Shown here: positions 42,641 through 51,952 of the stretch, piece after piece | How positions within the stretch are numbered: the first letter of the stretch is position 1 | Layout: each line of letters begins with the position of its first letter | Source of the DNA: Eubacteriales bacterium | Lineage (GTDB): Bacteria; Bacillota; Clostridia; Christensenellales; Aristaeellaceae | Length of the DNA: 52,098 nt | Direction of reading: 5' to 3' | Assembly (NCBI GenBank): GCA_028705775.1 | Contig: JAQWCW010000020.1 | Location: forward strand, 1-52,098 | The notes under the pieces: generated by a model | Databases searched by the model: none | The model's input: only the letters and a program-made list of their open reading frames with translations | Told to the model about the DNA's origin: nothing | Translations under genes and position numbers: made by a program

Positions 42641-45235
42641 ATGGCAAGCGTTACCCCTATGATGCAGCAGTACCTGAGCATGAAGGAAAAGTACAAGGAC
42701 GCAATTCTTTTCTTTCGGCTCGGCGACTTCTATGAGATGTTTTTTGACGACGCACGGCTTGTTTCGCAGGAGCTTGAGCTTACCCTGACGGGCAAGGACT
42801 GCGGGCTTGAGGAGCGCGCGCCGATGTGCGGAGTGCCGTATCACGCGGCGAATACCTATATTTCGCGGCTGATTGAGAACGGGCACCGCGTTGCAATCTG
42901 CGAGCAGATGGAGGACCCCGCGCTTGCCAAGGGGCTTGTTACGCGCGAGGTTATCAGGATTGTTACGCCGGGAACGGTAATGGACCAGTCCATGCTCCCC
43001 GATAAGCGCAATAATTTCCTGCTCGCGATAGTTCCGCGCGGCAAGGGTGCGGGAATGGCGATGTGCGATGTATCGACGGGCGAATTCTCGGTCTTTTCTG
43101 TTCGGAATCGCGAAAGCATTCCGGACGAGCTTGCGCGCATAAGCCCGACAGAAATCGTGCTTCAAAAAGAGGAAACGCGGGCGGAAATCGCCTCCTTCCC
43201 TGCCTCTGTCACCGTGTTCTCGCCGGTCGGCTTTTCGCATAAAAGGGCTGTCGATTGCCTGAAAAAGCATTTCGAGGTCGATACGACGGAGGCGTTGGGG
43301 CTTTCTGAGGAGGACGCGCCGGAGCAGGACGCCGCAGGGCTTCTGATGGCGTATCTGAACGAAACGCAGAAAAACGCCCTTGAGCATATAACCCGCATAA
43401 ACCGCTACGCGGGCGATATCCATATGGCGCTTGATCGCTCGACCCGCCGCAATCTTGAGCTTACGGAGCCGATTCGCGGAAGCGGAAAAAAGGGAACTCT
43501 GCTATGGCTTCTGGACAGAACGTCAACCGCAATGGGCGGAAGGATGCTGCGCTCCTTCGTCGAGCAGCCGCTTAAAAGCCGCGATGAAATCGAAAAGCGC
43601 CTTGCGCTTGTCGAGGCAATCTATAACGACACAATGCTCATGCAGGATTTGTCCGAGGAGCTGCGCCATGTGTATGACGTTGAGCGCCTGCTGAGCAAAA
43701 TTTCCTATGCGTCCATAAACGCGAAGGACTGCCTTTCGCTTCAGCAGAGCCTTTCGAGAGTGCCGCAGATTCGCGGTCTGCTGCTTTCATCCGGCGGCGT
43801 TCTTTCCTCGCTTGCGGAGGGAATGCTGCCTATGGAGGACGTTTCGGACTTGCTCCTTCGGGCAATCAACGAGGATGCGCCGCTGCTGATTGGCGACGGC
43901 GGCTTCATCCGCTCCGGCTTTTCAAAGGAGCTGGACGAATACCGCCTTGCGCAGACGGACGGAAAGCGCTGGATAAACGAGCTTGAGGCGCGCGAGCGCG
44001 AGGAAACGGGAATCAAGAACCTGAAAATTGCCTATAACCGTATTTTCGGCTACTGCATTGAGATTACCAAATCGAATTACGACCAGGTTCCGCTTCGCTA
44101 TCAGCGCAGGCAGACGCTTACAAACTGCGAAAGATATACTACGGATGAGCTGCGTGAAATCGAGCGCAAGATAACCGGCGCGCAGGATATGGCTGTAAAG
44201 CTTGAGCTGCAGCTGTTTGCGCAGATTCGCGATATGCTTAAGGCGAGAATCGCCGATTTCCAGCAGACCGCGGAAAGGCTCAAAACGCTTGACGCTTTGC
44301 TTTCCTTTGCAAAGGTTGCGCGCGAAAACGATTATGTAAAGCCCGAAATGAACGATAAAGGCGTTCTCATAATCGAAAACGGTCGTCATCCCGTCGTCGA
44401 GGCTGTTCTGGGGCGCGAGAATTTTGTGCCGAACGATACCGAAATGGACGAGGGCGCGCACAGAATGCAGATTATTACAGGCCCTAACATGGCGGGCAAA
44501 AGCACCTATATGCGGCAGGTGGCGCTGATAGCGCTGATGGCGCACATAGGCTGCTTCGTTCCCGCAACGCGCGCCGAAATCCCCGTTGTTGACAGAATTT
44601 TTACCCGCGTCGGCGCGAGCGACGATTTGGCGGCGGGGCAAAGCACGTTCATGGTTGAAATGGCGGAGATGGCGAATATCCTCAGAAGCGCGACGAAGGA
44701 TTCGCTTGTCGTTCTTGACGAAATCGGCAGGGGAACAAGCACCTTTGACGGGCTTTCCATCGCGTGGGCTGTCGTCGAATACCTCTGCGATAAGGATAAG
44801 ATTGGCGCTAAAACGCTGTTCGCTACGCATTATCACGAGCTTTCCGAGCTTGAGGGCAAGCTTGAGGGCGTATGCAATTACAGGAGCGCCGTCAAGGAGC
44901 ATGGGGAGGAAATCATTTTCCTTCGCAGAATCCTGCCCGGCGGGGCGGACAAAAGCTTCGGCGTTCATGTCGCGCGTCTTGCGGGAATGCCAAAGCCCGT
45001 ATTGAGAAGGGCGCAGGAAATCCTTGCCCGTCTTGAGGTCAATCAAATCAAAACCCGCTCAATCGGGGAAAGCATTCTTGAGGAGGAGTACAAGAAGCCC
45101 AAACAGGTGGATATGTTCTCCGTCGGTCAAAATGAGCTTGTGGACGAGCTTCGCAGGCTCGACGTTAATTCGCTTACGCCTATGGAGGCGCTTAACCAGC
45201 TTTATCTTCTGCGCGAAAAAGCGCGGAAAATCTGA
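42641..45235 (+). CDS. mutS: DNA mismatch repair protein MutS
   Basis: The 864-residue protein has the mismatch-probing GDFYEMF near residue 30, Walker A GPNMAGKST and Walker B VVLDEIGRGTSTFDG, and ends with a helix-turn-helix-type tail. It recognises mismatches and recruits MutL. The second ATG (42641) is 6 bases from GGAGG and is preferred to the ATG at 42638. Confidence 0.97.
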   Translation: MASVTPMMQQYLSMKEKYKDAILFFRLGDFYEMFFDDARLVSQELELTLTGKDCGLEERAPMCGVPYHAANTYISRLIENGHRVAICEQMEDPALAKGLVTREVIRIVTPGTVMDQSMLPDKRNNFLLAIVPRGKGAGMAMCDVSTGEFSVFSVRNRESIPDELARISPTEIVLQKEETRAEIASFPASVTVFSPVGFSHKRAVDCLKKHFEVDTTEALGLSEEDAPEQDAAGLLMAYLNETQKNALEHITRINRYAGDIHMALDRSTRRNLELTEPIRGSGKKGTLLWLLDRTSTAMGGRMLRSFVEQPLKSRDEIEKRLALVEAIYNDTMLMQDLSEELRHVYDVERLLSKISYASINAKDCLSLQQSLSRVPQIRGLLLSSGGVLSSLAEGMLPMEDVSDLLLRAINEDAPLLIGDGGFIRSGFSKELDEYRLAQTDGKRWINELEAREREETGIKNLKIAYNRIFGYCIEITKSNYDQVPLRYQRRQTLTNCERYTTDELREIERKITGAQDMAVKLELQLFAQIRDMLKARIADFQQTAERLKTLDALLSFAKVARENDYVKPEMNDKGVLIIENGRHPVVEAVLGRENFVPNDTEMDEGAHRMQIITGPNMAGKSTYMRQVALIALMAHIGCFVPATRAEIPVVDRIFTRVGASDDLAAGQSTFMVEMAEMANILRSATKDSLVVLDEIGRGTSTFDGLSIAWAVVEYLCDKDKIGAKTLFATHYHELSELEGKLEGVCNYRSAVKEHGEEIIFLRRILPGGADKSFGVHVARLAGMPKPVLRRAQEILARLEVNQIKTRSIGESILEEEYKKPKQVDMFSVGQNELVDELRRLDVNSLTPMEALNQLYLLREKARKI

Positions 45236-45264
45236 TTGCCGTTTGCATTGCTAAGGAGAAAATT

Positions 45265-47226
45265 ATGCCAAATCCGATTCGCGCCCTTCCGCCCGAGGTT
45301 GTGGGGCAGATAGCCGCAGGAGAAGTCGTTGAGCGTCCCGCCGCGGCTCTCAAGGAAATGATTGAAAACTCCATGGACGCGGGGGCGAGCGCCGTTACCG
45401 TTGAAATCAAGGACGGCGGAATATCTTATTTCCGCGTTACGGATAACGGAAGCGGAATAGCGCCCTCCGATGTCAGGATGGCGTTTGAGCGCCATGCCAC
45501 AAGCAAGCTTCAAAGCGCCGAGCAGCTTTCGCATATCGCGACTCTCGGCTTCCGCGGCGAGGCTCTTGCATCAATTGCCGCCGTTGCAAGGGTGACACTC
45601 AAAACCCGCGTTTCGGGCGCGGAGAGCGGCGTTATGGCACGGGTTGTCGGAGGCGTGTTCGAGGAAATAACGGACTGCGCCTGCCCCGAAGGGACGAGCA
45701 TTACGGTCGAGGATTTGTTTTTCAATACTCCCGCGCGGCTTGGCTTTCTTAAAAAGCCCGCGTCCGAGGCGGCGTATGTTTCGGATATGGTTGAAAGAAT
45801 GCTGCTTTCCTCGCCCAAAACCGCCTTCCGCTTCATAAACGGCGGCAAGCAGGTTTATCATTCGCTCGGCGACGGCTCGCTTCGCTCCGCTGCGGCTGTT
45901 GTTTACGGAAGAAAAACTGCCGACGCGCTTCTGCCCGTTTCCGGAATGGCAGGCGGAATGATAATGGAAGGGCTTCTCGGGGTCGGCGAAAACTGCCGCG
46001 CTTCAAGGCGGGAGCAGAGCTTTTATCTCAACGGGCGCTATGTCAAAAGCCCGCTTATGTCCCGCGCGCTTGAGGTTGCGGTGCGCGAGCGCGTCATGGT
46101 CGGCAAGTTCCCCATGGGCGTGTTCATGATAACCGTTCCGTATGAAAACGTTGACGTAAACGTGCATCCGAACAAGCTGGAGGTGCGCTTCCGCAGCGAG
46201 GACGCCGTTTTCAAGAGCCTTATGTCGATGTTCGCCTCCGCGATTTACGAAAGCCAGAAAGCGGAAGAGCCTCCGAAGCTGGTGCTTTCAGAGCCTTCCG
46301 AAACCCGCGTTAAGCGTGAAACGCGCGAAAACGCGGCGGATAATATAAAAATATCGACGGATATACCTGTGCTTCCGCTTGAAACGGCTGAAACCCCTGA
46401 AACGCCTTTGAAAAGCGGCTTTGCGGACAGCGCGCAGAATGACGGACGCGGGGATACCGCGCCTCCGCGCCCCGTTACCCTGCCGCCAATCGGCGTGAGC
46501 GCGCCTTCGGCAAAGGAGGCGTTTTCCTCCATGTTCGCGCCCGCTCCCGTCACGCTTCCGCCTGTTTATAGCACGCATGAGGCAATGGGCGAAAGCAGAA
46601 ACAGAAGCGCGCCTGCGCCTGCTTTGCTTGATATTCCCGCGCCAAAGCCGCGCCCCAAGTACAAGCTTATCGGAACTGCGTTTGACACGTATATCCTGCT
46701 TGAAATGGACGGGCGGCTTCTGATGATAGACCAGCACGCCGCGCACGAGCGTATGCTCTACGACCGCTTCATGAAGGCGTATGACGTAAAGGTTATCAGC
46801 CAAAGGCTGCTTGTGAGCGAAATTGTGGCTTTGAGCAGCTCGGAAATGGCAAGGCTTGAGGAATGCCTGCCGCTTCTCAATGATGCCGGCTATGACATAG
46901 ACGTTTTCGGTGAGCGCGAGGTAAAAGTCAATGCTGTTCCGCAGGTTCTCGGCAAGGCGGACAACGCGGCGTTCCTGCATGAAGTCATCGGCAAAATGGA
47001 CGAAACGCGCCAGCTTAAGTCTCAGGAGGAGCGCAGAAGCGCGATTATTCAAACGGCGTGCAAGCACGCGATAAAGGGCGGGGACGTGCTTTCCATAACG
47101 GAGATTGAGGAATTGGTTTCCTCTGCGCTTAGCGAGGAAACAGCGCCCTCCTGCCCGCATGGCAGACCCGTTATGATTGTGCTTACGCGTTCTGAGCTTG
47201 AAAAGCGCTTCCACAGAATACAATGA
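45265..47226 (+). CDS. mutL: DNA mismatch repair protein MutL
   Basis: The 653-residue protein has the GHKL ATPase motifs (ENSMDAGAS, DNGSGI, TLGFRGEALASI), a Pro/Glu-rich linker (about 340-460) and an endonuclease-type C-terminal domain. The nicking motif reads DQHAAHERMLYD, with Asp where the consensus has the final Glu. The ACKHAIKGGD and CPHGRP zinc-site motifs are intact. So it is the nicking type of MutL found in bacteria without MutH. It overlaps miaA by 4 bases. Confidence 0.97.
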   Translation: MPNPIRALPPEVVGQIAAGEVVERPAAALKEMIENSMDAGASAVTVEIKDGGISYFRVTDNGSGIAPSDVRMAFERHATSKLQSAEQLSHIATLGFRGEALASIAAVARVTLKTRVSGAESGVMARVVGGVFEEITDCACPEGTSITVEDLFFNTPARLGFLKKPASEAAYVSDMVERMLLSSPKTAFRFINGGKQVYHSLGDGSLRSAAAVVYGRKTADALLPVSGMAGGMIMEGLLGVGENCRASRREQSFYLNGRYVKSPLMSRALEVAVRERVMVGKFPMGVFMITVPYENVDVNVHPNKLEVRFRSEDAVFKSLMSMFASAIYESQKAEEPPKLVLSEPSETRVKRETRENAADNIKISTDIPVLPLETAETPETPLKSGFADSAQNDGRGDTAPPRPVTLPPIGVSAPSAKEAFSSMFAPAPVTLPPVYSTHEAMGESRNRSAPAPALLDIPAPKPRPKYKLIGTAFDTYILLEMDGRLLMIDQHAAHERMLYDRFMKAYDVKVISQRLLVSEIVALSSSEMARLEECLPLLNDAGYDIDVFGEREVKVNAVPQVLGKADNAAFLHEVIGKMDETRQLKSQEERRSAIIQTACKHAIKGGDVLSITEIEELVSSALSEETAPSCPHGRPVMIVLTRSELEKRFHRIQ

Positions 47227-48149
47227 CAGAGAATAAAATCAAGCTCGCGGCAATCGTCGGGCCGACGGCGGGAGGCAAAAGCGCGCTTGCGCTTGAGATT
47301 GCCGGAAGGCTGCCTGTGGAAATCATATGCATGGATTCGATGCAGGTTTACCGCCATATGGATATCGGCACGGCAAAGCCTACGCCGCAGGAGCAAAAGC
47401 TTTGCCCGCACCATATGCTTGACGTTGTCGAGCCAAGCGAGAATTACAGCGTAGCCGCATGGAAGGAAGCCGCCGAGGCAAAGGTTTCGGAGGTCAGAAT
47501 GCGCGGCAGAATTCCGCTGCTCGTCGGCGGAACGGGGCTGTATTTAAGCGCGCTCACCCTGCCGATGACTCTGGGCGAAACCAGCCATGATGAAAAACTG
47601 AGGGAGGCGCTTCTTGCCGAGGCGTCCACCGAGGCTGGGCGGCTTTCACTCCATAAGCGGCTTGCCGAAATTGATTCCATTTCAGCCGCGAAATTCCATC
47701 CGAATGATTTTAGGCGCGTTATAAGGGCGCTTGAGGTTTATATCGTTACGGGAAAGCCCGTTTCCGCGCAGGCTGCCCTGCCTGAAAATTCAAAGTATGA
47801 CGCCCTTATTCTGGGCGTTTCGCGCAAGAGGGAAAAGCTGTACGAGCGAATCAACCAAAGGGTTGACGGAATGATGAAGGACGGGCTGCTCGGCGAGGTC
47901 GAGGGGCTTGTCCGGCGCGGAATAAGCCCCGAATGCACTTCAATGCAGGGGCTTGGCTATAAGGAACTGTATCCAGTTGTGACAAAGGGGCTTCCGCTTG
48001 CAGACGCTGTTTATTCGGTTAAGCTCGGAACCAGAAGATATGCCAAACGGCAGATGACGTGGTTTCGGCGCGACGGGCGGGTTAGCTGGCTTGACGAAAA
48101 GGACGGGTTTTCCTGCGAGGACAAGCTCCGCCACTTTTTCGGACTATGA
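47223..48149 (+). CDS. miaA: tRNA dimethylallyltransferase MiaA
   Basis: The 308-residue enzyme has the P-loop GPTAGGKSALA and DSMQVYRHMDIGTAKP, and transfers the dimethylallyl group to A37 of tRNAs reading UNN codons, the substrate for MiaB. Its ATG overlaps the mutL stop (ATGA). Confidence 0.97.
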   Translation: MTENKIKLAAIVGPTAGGKSALALEIAGRLPVEIICMDSMQVYRHMDIGTAKPTPQEQKLCPHHMLDVVEPSENYSVAAWKEAAEAKVSEVRMRGRIPLLVGGTGLYLSALTLPMTLGETSHDEKLREALLAEASTEAGRLSLHKRLAEIDSISAAKFHPNDFRRVIRALEVYIVTGKPVSAQAALPENSKYDALILGVSRKREKLYERINQRVDGMMKDGLLGEVEGLVRRGISPECTSMQGLGYKELYPVVTKGLPLADAVYSVKLGTRRYAKRQMTWFRRDGRVSWLDEKDGFSCEDKLRHFFGL

Positions 48150-48171
48150 TTAATAAGAGGTAGTTGAATTT

Positions 48172-49416
48172 ATGGATAAACTTATGATTGACAGCTTGGT
48201 TTCGGACGCGGAGAAGGACTGCCGCGAAATCTTTGAAAAAATTGACGCCGTGGAGGAATTCAATACCGTGCGCGTGCTTGAGGTTTTCAGCGCGGAGGAG
48301 GTCGCCGCCCGTCATTTCGCGCCTACAACCGGCTATGGCTATGACGATGTCGGGCGCGATACTTTGGAGCGCATTTTTGCCCGCCTTTTCCATGCGGATA
48401 AAGCGATTGTCCGTCCGCATATCGTTTCGGGAACGCACGCGCTCTCGCTCTGCCTTTTCGGGCTTCTTTTGCCGGGCGACGAGCTGCTTTCCGCAACGGG
48501 TCGCCCCTATGACACAATGCAGACGGTAATCGGGCTTACCGATGATAAGGTCGGAACGCTTGCGGAAATGGGAGTTAGCTACCGCGAAACCGAAATGAAG
48601 GACGGCGGAATCGACGTTCCCTCCGTTCTCGCCTCTGTAAATGAAAAAACCAAGGTGGTAATGGTACAGCGCTCGCGCGGCTATGCGTGGCGGCGTTCGC
48701 TTGTTCCCTCCGATATCGAGCCGCTCGCCCGCGAATTGAAGGCGCGCTTTCCTAAAATTATCCTTATGGTCGATAACTGCTACGGCGAATTCATATGCAA
48801 AAACGAGCCGACGGATTTTGGCGCGGACGTATGCGTCGGAAGCCTGATAAAAAATCTCGGCGGCGGAATCGCGCCGACAGGCGGCTATCTTGTCGGGCGC
48901 GCCGACGTGATTGAGCGGATTGCCTGCCGCCTTACCGCGCCCGGAATCGCGCTGGAGGAGGGCAGCTACGCCGCCTCCTACCGTCCCTTCTATCAGGGGC
49001 TTTTCATGGCTCCGCATACCGTTTCGCAGGCGCTTAAAACTGCCGTGCTCGCCGCGCGTACCTTTGAAAAGCTCGGAATGAAAACGACTCCCGCTTATAA
49101 CGAAACCCGCGGCGATATTATTCAGGCGATTGAAATGACAAAGCCGGAGCGCCTTGTCGCTTTCTGTCAGGGGATTCAGATGGCGTCGCCCGTTGATTCC
49201 ATGGCGCTGCCTGAGCCTTGGGATATGCCGGGCTATGCCGACAAGGTTATAATGGCTGCCGGCACATTCGTTTCGGGCGCGTCAATCGAGCTTTCCGCCG
49301 ACGCGCCTATGCGCGAGCCGTATACCGCGTATATGCAGGGCGCGCTGACCCTTGCGCACGGGCGGATTGCCATCAAGAAGGCGCTTCTGCGCATGACGGA
49401 AATGGGCTGCCTCTGA
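48172..49416 (+). CDS. ynbB: YnbB-like PLP enzyme (methionine gamma-lyase/aluminium-resistance family)
   Basis: The 414-residue fold-type I enzyme has the probable PLP-binding Lys227 in VGSLIKNLGGG and Asp201 in MVDNCYGEF. The family (PF06838) is of uncertain reaction. In B. subtilis ynbB likewise follows the miaA region, so synteny is kept although hfq and hflX are absent here. Confidence 0.88.
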   Translation: MDKLMIDSLVSDAEKDCREIFEKIDAVEEFNTVRVLEVFSAEEVAARHFAPTTGYGYDDVGRDTLERIFARLFHADKAIVRPHIVSGTHALSLCLFGLLLPGDELLSATGRPYDTMQTVIGLTDDKVGTLAEMGVSYRETEMKDGGIDVPSVLASVNEKTKVVMVQRSRGYAWRRSLVPSDIEPLARELKARFPKIILMVDNCYGEFICKNEPTDFGADVCVGSLIKNLGGGIAPTGGYLVGRADVIERIACRLTAPGIALEEGSYAASYRPFYQGLFMAPHTVSQALKTAVLAARTFEKLGMKTTPAYNETRGDIIQAIEMTKPERLVAFCQGIQMASPVDSMALPEPWDMPGYADKVIMAAGTFVSGASIELSADAPMREPYTAYMQGALTLAHGRIAIKKALLRMTEMGCL

Positions 49417-49439
49417 TAAAAAATCGCGTATCTTTGCCG

Positions 49440-49476
49440 CCTCCCGCGAATATTCTTTCGTGGGAGGTGTTTTTTT
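49440..49476 (+). terminator. terminator hairpin overlapping the next ribosome site
   Basis: CCTCCCGCGAA (49440-49450) pairs with TTCGTGGGAGG (49457-49467), followed by TGTTTTTTT. The right arm contains the GGAGGT ribosome site of the following gene and the T-tract carries its TTG start codon. Confidence 0.75.
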
Positions 49477-50236
49477 GTCAAGCAATGATTCGCCGCGTGC
49501 CGGAAAGCCTTATCATACGGGCGTTATGAGCGTTAAACAACGCGATAGAATTGCTGCGGATGAGCCGAAGCGCCCCGCGGTTTATGTGGAATGGGCAACC
49601 GTCGATATGGACGGTAAAATTGATTTTTCTTCTCTCCCGCTTTCCGCGCGATATCTTGATAAAAAACGCTCGGGCGCGCCGCCTGCGTCGGGGCTTCGGC
49701 AAAGCGACAGGCTTACGCACAGCATAGCCGTTGCCGCTGCGCTCGTCGTCTGCGCGGTCGCGCTGAGAAGCGCCGCAGTGCCGGACTCGCGCAGCGTTTT
49801 CAACTCGCTTGAGGACAGCTTTGGCATTGAGCTTGACGATTCCTTGGGCAAGCTGACCTTTGTCGGCAATATCGCCGGCACTCCGCTTTCCGACAAGCGG
49901 CTTGTCCTTGAAAACGATGAGGAAATCGTTCATGCCTATGCGGAAAGCGAGCCGTATGTGGGGCTTTACTGCCCTTCCGGAACGGCGTTTGCCCTTCAGG
50001 ATTCTGTTGTTATGGCGATTGGGCACGGCGAAAATGAGGAGCTGCTTGTGCGCCTGCGCGGAATTGGCGGCGTTGAAACGGTTTATGGAAATCTCGCTTC
50101 CCTGCTCGTCAGGGAAGGCGACGAGGTTGCGGCGGGAGCGGCGCTCGGGGAGGTCATCGGCGGCAGATTCCTGACTCTTGAGTGCATGATGCAGGGCGAA
50201 AGCGTCAGCGCCGCCTCGCTTATGGTTTACAGGTAG
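49475..50236 (+). CDS. SpoIVFA-like membrane protein with degenerate M23 domain
   Basis: The 253-residue protein has a cytoplasmic N-terminal part of about 85 residues, one transmembrane helix (about 86-103) and an extracytoplasmic LytM/M23-like beta domain. The metal-binding residues are lost: YGNLASLLVREGDEV stands where active enzymes have YxH, and TLECMM replaces HLHFE. This inactive M23 with a following M50 protease is the SpoIVFA/SpoIVFB arrangement, where SpoIVFA tethers and inhibits the protease. The TTG start follows GGAGGT by 6 bases. A start at ATG 49525 is possible. Confidence 0.75.
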   Translation: MSSNDSPRAGKPYHTGVMSVKQRDRIAADEPKRPAVYVEWATVDMDGKIDFSSLPLSARYLDKKRSGAPPASGLRQSDRLTHSIAVAAALVVCAVALRSAAVPDSRSVFNSLEDSFGIELDDSLGKLTFVGNIAGTPLSDKRLVLENDEEIVHAYAESEPYVGLYCPSGTAFALQDSVVMAIGHGENEELLVRLRGIGGVETVYGNLASLLVREGDEVAAGAALGEVIGGRFLTLECMMQGESVSAASLMVYR

Positions 50237-50245
50237 GGCTTTTGT

Positions 50246-51124
50246 ATGGCAAAACGACTTTTCACCCTCCATGTTTTCTCCTTCCGCATTCCGGTTCATC
50301 CTGCGTTTCTCGCCCTGATTGGGCTTTCGCTTCTGACCGGCGCAAGGCTGCAAATGCGCGCGCTGTTGTCCGCTCTGTTTTTGCATGAGCTTGGGCATAT
50401 CTTTGCGGCGCTTGTTATGAAAATGAAGCTGGACGCCGTTGAAATCCTTCCCTTCGGCGCAAGGCTTGAAACGCGCGCGGTATACTCCTGCGCGGCTTAT
50501 AAGGGGTTTGTCCTCTCGCTCGGAGGCCCTTTCGTCAGCCTTGCCGTCTGTCTTTTCGCAAAAGAGCTTTCCGGCGTATATTTTTCCGCGCTGCTTTCGT
50601 ACTCATGGCTTGTATTCGTTTTCAATATGCTCCCGCTGCTCCCGCTCGACGGCGGCAACGCGCTAAGATATGCGCTTCGAGATAAAGTCGGCTATGTCAG
50701 GGTAACTCGGATTCTGTGCAGGCTTGCGCAGCTCGCGGCGCTTTTGGGGCTTGTATACAGCGCCTGCCTTCTCGTCTTTTTCCGCCCGCAGTTCTTTCCG
50801 GCGGCTATGAGCCTTTATCTCATGTATGCTGCGTCCTCAGAAATGCGCGCCGACGTTCTTGCCTATGTCGATTCGCTTATCGCCCGCCGCCAAAGGCTTT
50901 CATCCACAGCGCCTATACCGGTTCAGGAGCTTGCCGCGGACGAAAGCATGGAGCTTGTCGGAATCCTCCGGCATCTCAAGCCGGAATGCTATCACAGGGT
51001 GCTGGTGGTGGACGGCGGGGGAATGAAGATTATCGGCATTCTTGAGGATGCGGCGCTTCTCGGCGCTCTTGCTTCCGCTCCAACTCAATCGCTTTCCGCT
51101 GTTTTGGCTGAAAGAACCGCCTGA
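50246..51124 (+). CDS. spoIVFB: SpoIVFB-like M50 site-2 protease
   Basis: The 292-residue intramembrane metalloprotease has HELGH at residues 47-51 and NMLPLLPLDGG at 127-137, the zinc ligands of M50 proteases, then a C-terminal CBS-like region (about 215-290). SpoIVFB cleaves pro-sigma-K in the mother cell of sporulating Bacillus. The adjacent SpoIVFA-like gene supports this role. Whether this organism still sporulates cannot be told from the window. Confidence 0.88.
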   Translation: MAKRLFTLHVFSFRIPVHPAFLALIGLSLLTGARLQMRALLSALFLHELGHIFAALVMKMKLDAVEILPFGARLETRAVYSCAAYKGFVLSLGGPFVSLAVCLFAKELSGVYFSALLSYSWLVFVFNMLPLLPLDGGNALRYALRDKVGYVRVTRILCRLAQLAALLGLVYSACLLVFFRPQFFPAAMSLYLMYAASSEMRADVLAYVDSLIARRQRLSSTAPIPVQELAADESMELVGILRHLKPECYHRVLVVDGGGMKIIGILEDAALLGALASAPTQSLSAVLAERTA

Positions 51125-51202
51125 AATCGGCTGTTTTCGGCGGGTTTCAAAAGATGTGAAATTTTTTTCATCAGATGGGTATACAAAGCTGATTGTCTGT
51201 GC

Positions 51203-51208
51203 TATAAT
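51203..51208 (+). promoter_or_regulatory. extended -10 promoter of the zinc-ribbon gene
   Basis: TGCTATAAT gives a perfect -10 box with an extended TGN element. TATACA at 51180-51185 is a moderate -35 with a 17-base spacer. The leader is about 130 bases long. Confidence 0.75.
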
Positions 51209-51250
51209 CTTTACGTGCCCAGCCCAGGTAAGGAAAACATTTGGTTTCGT

Positions 51251-51338
51251 CCTCCTTCGTTCATCGATCCAAAACCGATGCAGGGAATGGAAAACACTTA
51301 TGGGTCCTTTGCTAATGGGTCGAGGAAAAACGAGGAGG
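51251..51338 (+). promoter_or_regulatory. possible anti-Shine-Dalgarno leader
   Basis: CCTCCTTCG at 51251-51259 can pair with the CGAGGAGG ribosome site at 51331-51338 with one bulged base, so the leader may hide the translation start. A cold-shock or protein-feedback switch is possible but not shown. Confidence 0.4.
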
Positions 51339-51347
51339 TTTTCAACT

Positions 51348-51647
51348 ATGTATCAGGACAAAACTCTTAAGTGCCGCGAGTGCGGTAACGACTTCGTATT
51401 CACTGCTTCCGAGCAGGCTTTCTACGCGGAAAAGGGCTTCCAGAACGAGCCCGGCCGCTGCCCCGCTTGCCGTGCTGCCCGTCGCGCCTCTAACGGCCGT
51501 CAGGGTGGTGGCGATCGCCAGATGTACGAAGTAATCTGCGACGGCTGTGGCTGCACCACTCAGGTGCCCTTCCAGCCCCGTGGAGACCGTCCCGTATACT
51601 GCCGCGCTTGCTTTGATGCACAGCGTCAGCAGCAGGGTCGCTTCTAA
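51348..51647 (+). CDS. zinc-ribbon domain protein (probable CxxC zinc-binding protein)
   Basis: The 99-residue protein has four CxxC pairs: CREC, CPAC, CDGC and CRAC. The first two form a zinc ribbon around the conserved FTASEQAFYAEKGFQNEPGRCPACR. The C-terminal half repeats the fold (YEVICDGCG...PVYCRACFD). Codon use is biased toward the choices in rpsF/rpsR (many GCT, CGT, GGT), unlike its neighbours, so it is probably highly expressed. AGGAGG precedes the ATG and a strong terminator follows. Exact role unknown. Confidence 0.85.
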   Translation: MYQDKTLKCRECGNDFVFTASEQAFYAEKGFQNEPGRCPACRAARRASNGRQGGGDRQMYEVICDGCGCTTQVPFQPRGDRPVYCRACFDAQRQQQGRF

Positions 51648-51664
51648 TTTATTAGTAGCACAGA

Positions 51665-51694
51665 GGACGCCGTGGAAACACGGCGTCCTTTTTA
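51665..51694 (+). terminator. terminator of the zinc-ribbon gene
   Basis: A perfect 10-bp stem GGACGCCGTG/CACGGCGTCC with loop GAAA, followed by TTTTTATAT. Confidence 0.92.
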
Positions 51695-51923
51695 TATCCG
51701 GAAATGCTTCTTAATTTATCTTCATTTATATTGGCTTTCTTGCTTGCTTAATGGCTCCGGCTCGCCGATTGCCGCCGTGTCCCTTCATTATATAACACGA
51801 ATGATTGAAACATCGTTTCCCGATATAATCACAAATAGGCGAACGTTATAAATCAATGGTTTGGCGATAGTTCGTAAAAGGAGGAGAGGGTAAAAAATAT
51901 CGAAAAAAAGATGAAAAAAGGTG

Positions 51924-51952
51924 TTGACAAAGGGAGTAGCGCGTGATAATAT
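51924..51952 (+). promoter_or_regulatory. probable rRNA operon promoter
   Basis: A perfect TTGACA, a 17-base spacer and TAATAT, preceded by an A-rich UP-element-like tract (51886-51920). Downstream is a GCTGTC/GACAGC hairpin and CCTTGAAAACGATACAGAG, wording typical of the region before 16S rRNA genes. The window ends about 140 bases after the predicted start. The stretch 51695-51885 is AT-rich with nothing recognisable. Confidence 0.65.
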
